NCBI GenBank assembly: GCA_024401215.1
Contig: JAKSLL010000006.1
Location: 1 to 64,000 of the forward strand
Direction: 5' to 3'
DNA length: 64,000 nt
Source: Bacteroidaceae bacterium
Lineage (GTDB): Bacteria > Bacteroidota > Bacteroidia > Bacteroidales > Bacteroidaceae
This document shows, piece after piece, positions 61,055-64,000 of this stretch (position 1 is the first letter of the stretch; every line of letters starts with the position of its first letter). The notes below the pieces were generated by a model. That model saw nothing but the letters and a program-made list of their open reading frames with translations, made no database searches and was not told the origin of the DNA. Made by a program: the position numbers and the translations under genes.

Positions 61055-62497
61055 TTACAATTTCTCAAGTATGTCAAGAATATGTTTCCATACCATTTCC
61101 ACAGTAGGGATGAGCAGCGCTTCGTCAGGCGAGTGAACACCTCGGAGGGTAGGACCTATACTTATCATGTCAAGTCCTGGGTTCTTCTCCTTGAAAAGTC
61201 CGCATTCCAGTCCAGCGTGTATGGCTTTCACCTTCGGTTCTTTGCCGAAGAGGCTCTTGTAAGAGTCTGTCGCCACCTTCAGCAGCTTAGAATCAGGGTT
61301 TGGTTTCCATCCTGGGTATCCGTCGCCAGTTTTCACCTCTGCACCGATAAGGCTGAAAGTTGCAGCCACAGCATCCGACATTGCCACCCTCTGACTGCCT
61401 ATTGATGAGCGTTGTGAAGTTACAATCACCATCTTGTCATCAACAAAATGCACACTTGCAAGATTGCTGCTTGTCTCTACAAGACCTGGCAGGTCGATGC
61501 TCATCTCATACACGCCGTTATGTACAGCCATCAGAGCGTTGACAATCTGTGCAGCCTGTTCCTTCTCTATGCACTCTTCAATGTCGAGCACACTTTCGAG
61601 GAAGAACCTCACACCAGTCTCATCTTTGTATTCCTCTTCAAATTCCGAAGCAAAGATGTTGAAGTCCACTCTTACGTCCTCCTTCTTGTCGAAAGGCACA
61701 GCAATGACAGCCTCAGCCTGTCGAGGTATGGCATTGTGCAGATTGCCTCCTTGCAGATCCACGAGTCGGAGGTCATACTTCTGCATCTCCTTGTATATGA
61801 ATCGAATGATTGCCTTTATGGCATTTGCCCTATGTTTGTTTATGTCATCTCCTGAATGTCCTCCTCTCAGCTTATCCACGCTGATGTGCATAGCGAAAAA
61901 GCTCTTTCTTAATGGCTCCTTCTTCAGGTTGAGCGTAATCTCTGTGTTTGCGCCTCCTGCGCATCCCACAAAAATCTCTCCTTCATCCTCGCTGTCAAGA
62001 TTCAGCAGATACTTGCCGCTGAAAAATCCTGGTTTCAAGGCAAAAGCCCCAGTAAGCCCTGTCTCCTCATCAACGGTGAACAGGCATTCTATTGGTCCGT
62101 GTTTCACAGTCTTGTCGGTGAGGAGTGCCATCTCCATTGCCACGCCGATGCCGTCGTCTGCCCCAAGAGTAGTGCCCTTTGCTTTCATCCAGTCGCCGTC
62201 GATGAATGTCTCGATTTCGTCGTTTTCAAAGTCTATCTCGCGGTCGCTGGTTTTCTCGCACACCATGTCCATGTGGCTCTGAAACACCACCGTAGGTCTG
62301 TCTTCCATTCCTGGAGTGGCATCCTTGGTGATGAGCACATTGCCAACTTCATCGACTTTATATTGTAGATTGTTATCTTCGGCGAATCTCTGAAGAAAAG
62401 CAATTACCTTTTCCTCCTTTTTAGAGGGGCGGGGCACCTTGTTCAGCATGCTGAAATAATCAAATACAAGTTGCGGTTTTGTATTTTTATTGCCCAT
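61055..62497 (-). CDS. pepD: Aminoacyl-histidine dipeptidase (M20, PepD)
   Basis: 480 residues. Zinc dipeptidase of Xaa-His and other dipeptides. VVFQSHMDMVCEK (His and Asp metal ligands), KGTTLGADDGIGVAMEMAL (bridging Asp), FTVDEETGLTGAFAL (Glu catalytic pair) and DSEDEGEIFVGCAGG are all in place; the terminal His is in MISIGPTLRGVHSPDE. Cytoplasmic. Runs on its own promoter; tandem repeats sit right after the stop. Confidence 0.96.
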   Translation of the reverse strand: MGNKNTKPQLVFDYFSMLNKVPRPSKKEEKVIAFLQRFAEDNNLQYKVDEVGNVLITKDATPGMEDRPTVVFQSHMDMVCEKTSDREIDFENDEIETFIDGDWMKAKGTTLGADDGIGVAMEMALLTDKTVKHGPIECLFTVDEETGLTGAFALKPGFFSGKYLLNLDSEDEGEIFVGCAGGANTEITLNLKKEPLRKSFFAMHISVDKLRGGHSGDDINKHRANAIKAIIRFIYKEMQKYDLRLVDLQGGNLHNAIPRQAEAVIAVPFDKKEDVRVDFNIFASEFEEEYKDETGVRFFLESVLDIEECIEKEQAAQIVNALMAVHNGVYEMSIDLPGLVETSSNLASVHFVDDKMVIVTSQRSSIGSQRVAMSDAVAATFSLIGAEVKTGDGYPGWKPNPDSKLLKVATDSYKSLFGKEPKVKAIHAGLECGLFKEKNPGLDMISIGPTLRGVHSPDEALLIPTVEMVWKHILDILEKL

Positions 62498-62628
62498 TAT
62501 TCCTTAATTTTTAATGTGTTTAGTTGATTTTTGTATAAATAAGGTTAAAAAATATCGTTTTATATGGGGGACAAAATTTTAACACTTATCTTTGCATAGA
62601 AATTTGACAACAAAGTTAATAATAAAAG

Positions 62629-62847
62629 TTGGAAACAATAATCATTACATCCATTTTTTGTGTCATCATCATAGCATTTTGTATGCTTTTCCTCTGTGTC
62701 CGTCTTATCTTCAAAAAGAACGGTCGCTTTGTCAAGACACATGTGAGTCAGTCAAAAGCAATGCGACAGAGGGGTGTGACTTGTGTGCAAAGTCAGGATT
62801 TTGCCATGCGCCACAAGTCGCGATTTGCTGTGAGTGAGAAGTCGTGA
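62629..62847 (+). CDS. Small membrane protein with conserved KNGRFxxTH motif
   Basis: 72 residues, TTG start at 62629. One transmembrane helix (IIITSIFCVIIIAFCMLFLCV), then LIFKKNGRFVKTHVSQSKAMRQRGVTCVQSQDFAMR. This KNGRF...TH...A(M/L)R..G..C..SQD pattern is common to a conserved Bacteroidetes family of single-pass proteins with no known role. Upstream TATCTTTG (62587-62594) is a possible -7 box without a -33. Confidence 0.72.
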   Translation: METIIITSIFCVIIIAFCMLFLCVRLIFKKNGRFVKTHVSQSKAMRQRGVTCVQSQDFAMRHKSRFAVSEKS

Positions 62848-62887
62848 CACATAATCTCCAGCTTCGATAAACAGAAAAAACTAAAAT

Positions 62888-63526
62888 ATGAAGAAAATTA
62901 CACTTGTCCTTTCTGGACTTATGATGATTGCAGCTTCTGCAGCCATCTGCTCATGTGACAAAACAGGTAAAAGTGAAGAAGTGAAAAAAGCAGGCGCAGA
63001 ACCTGAAGCCGTCGTTTCTAAGGCAGCAGCAGGTTCGTCATATAAGATTGCTTTCGTACAGATTGACACACTCACTTCACAGTATCAGAAGTGCAAGGAT
63101 CTTGAGGAGGAATTCAAGAAGAAGCGTGCTAATGCAGAGTCAACAATTCAGCAGAAGGGTAAGAGCTTTGCTTCTCAGATGCAGGAATTCCAGCGTAAGT
63201 ACCAGAGCAACCAGTACACTCAGCCGCAGTTTGAGCAGGAGCAGGCACGTCTCCAAAAGCTTCAGCAGGACCTCCAGGAACTTGAGGCTCGTCTCTCAAA
63301 TTCTCTTCAGGAGGAGTATCAGAAAGAGTTCCAGGCACTTACTGACACAATCCAGAACTTCACAAAGTCATACGCTAAGGAGAAGAATTATGACTTCATC
63401 CTCTGCAAGTCATCAGGTATCGACAATGTCCTCTATGCTAACGAGGCATACGATGTGACAGAAGAAGTTGTTAACGCCCTCAACAAGCGTTACTCAAAGA
63501 GTGCATCTAAAGATTCAAAGAAATAA
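62888..63526 (+). CDS. OmpH/Skp-family lipoprotein
   Basis: 212 residues. Signal with lipobox (AASAAICSC), short acidic/Ala linker, then KIAFVQIDTLTSQYQ and a long coiled coil (about 75-165, EEEFKKKRANAESTIQQKGKSFASQMQEFQRKY and QFEQEQARLQKLQQDLQELEARL) ending with the short beta motif of Skp (YDFILCKSSGIDNVLYANEAYDVTEEVV). Skp chaperones outer-membrane proteins through the periplasm. The lipid anchor is unlike E. coli Skp but common in Bacteroidetes homologues. It follows the small membrane protein by 40 bp. Confidence 0.9.
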   Translation: MKKITLVLSGLMMIAASAAICSCDKTGKSEEVKKAGAEPEAVVSKAAAGSSYKIAFVQIDTLTSQYQKCKDLEEEFKKKRANAESTIQQKGKSFASQMQEFQRKYQSNQYTQPQFEQEQARLQKLQQDLQELEARLSNSLQEEYQKEFQALTDTIQNFTKSYAKEKNYDFILCKSSGIDNVLYANEAYDVTEEVVNALNKRYSKSASKDSKK

Positions 63527-63532
63527 TATTTA

Positions 63533-63675
63533 ATACAAGTTTCGTAAGGCTCCACTTGTTGTGGAGTTAAAGGGTAGTTAAAGAGAAGTTAAAGTGACAA
63601 ATGTCTGACAAGGCAAACGACTCTTTTACTCCGAGCGAAGCGATAACTCCTCTTTAACTCCACTTTAACTCCCCC
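63533..63675 (+). repeat. Dispersed repeat beginning ATACAAGTTTCG, copy C
   Basis: ATACAAGTTTCGT (63533-63545), GGCTCCACTTGTTGTGGAGTTAAAGG, repeated AGTTAAAG units, GTGACAAATGTCTGAC and ACTCCGAGCGAAGCGATAACTCC. It is the same order as A and B and closest to B. It begins 7 bp after the OmpH-like stop codon. Confidence 0.75.
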
Positions 63676-64000
63676 AACAGATGAGGGTTTGTTATCTTGG
63701 TGACTCATAGGGCGTTGCTTCGTAATGCTTTCTGGCTTTTACTGCGAAAGTAGAAGATGTTATATCATTTAAAAGGGTGGATTCCAATCAGGAGTCTGCT
63801 CTTTTTTATACCTGCCATAACATAAACTTGATGACCGATGTAATACGTGTTACACATTGAGTATGTTGAGGGCAAGGCTTGGAGATGACGTTTGGTGTGG
63901 ATTTCAGTTTTTCTCTACACTTTTAAAATCATTTTCTCTATTAAAAATCACTTATTTTTATATAAAAATACGTAACTTTGTCCTCAAATTATAGAGGGTT
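63676..64000. other. Window end: non-coding, possible promoter at 63973-63980
   Basis: No gene seen. TAACTTTG (63973-63980) fits a -7 box of a plus-strand gene beyond the window, without a clear -33. The sequence is otherwise AT-rich. Confidence 0.4.

Noticed and set aside
1..64000. tRNA, rRNA, tmRNA or riboswitch genes
   Set aside because: No TpsiC-loop signature with cloverleaf pairing, no rRNA stretch and no FMN or TPP riboswitch core was recognised by eye; a covariance-model scan would be decisive.

Overview
The window looks like chromosomal DNA of a Bacteroidales bacterium, most likely a member of the Prevotellaceae. The reasons are the Bacteroidetes-type promoters (TTTG, 19-20 bp, TAnnTTTG), starts without Shine-Dalgarno sequences, arabinan/xylan hydrolases with Sec signals, a DUF4301 protein, an HU-HIG-like protein, a hisB fusion, a long-form hisG and the ilvD-ilvB-ilvN-ilvC order. 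No rRNA, tRNA or CRISPR array was seen.

Layout. 305-6367: hemicellulose operon (GH3, GH43, GH43) closed by a strong hairpin. 6637-17489: RHS polymorphic-toxin locus with a small secreted protein, two very large RHS proteins, a JAB-like toxin tip with an overlapping candidate immunity gene, then an orphan RHS core with a different tip and its own overlapping lipoprotein gene. 17490-18450: repeat-rich gap holding a 277-bp MITE-like insertion with an 8-bp target duplication; a second copy of the target repeat at 47668-47759 has the empty site. 18451-24157 (minus): zinc-ribbon protein, proline-rich membrane protein, two metallo-beta-lactamase hydrolases, rsmG and DUF4301. 24296-32957: RelA-type (p)ppGpp synthetase, rlmH, SPOR and HU-like proteins, a YtxH/holin-like cell-envelope cluster, recR and a family 2 glycosyltransferase. 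33044-37574: hisG-hisD-hisC-hisB. 37660-42640: FtsX/ABC exporter pair, a reduced two-component system (kinase without membrane part, regulator without AAA+ domain) and a TonB-family protein preceded by two tandem TGTC-N9-GACA operators. 43793-47436 (minus): GH51 arabinofuranosidase and a CE2-like esterase. 48587-49866: riboflavin synthase and a SGNH lipoprotein. 50117-56029: branched-chain amino-acid genes, interrupted between ilvD and ilvB by a 572-bp element with 32-bp inverted ends that carries a broken DUF559 endonuclease gene; its right end is now translated as the N-terminus of IlvB. 56364-63526: WecG/TagA glycosyltransferase, nucleotidyltransferase, Gfo/Idh oxidoreductase, a histidine-rich CobW/ZNG metal chaperone, pepD, a small membrane protein and an OmpH/Skp-like lipoprotein.

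Working together: the two glycoside hydrolase loci would release arabinose and xylose from plant cell wall, his and ilv make the organism self-sufficient for four amino acids, and the RHS locus is probably for competition between bacteria. The most unusual items are the DUF559 element, the MITE with its empty site, a three-copy dispersed repeat beginning ATACAAGTTTCG, and the operator array beside the AAA-less response regulator.
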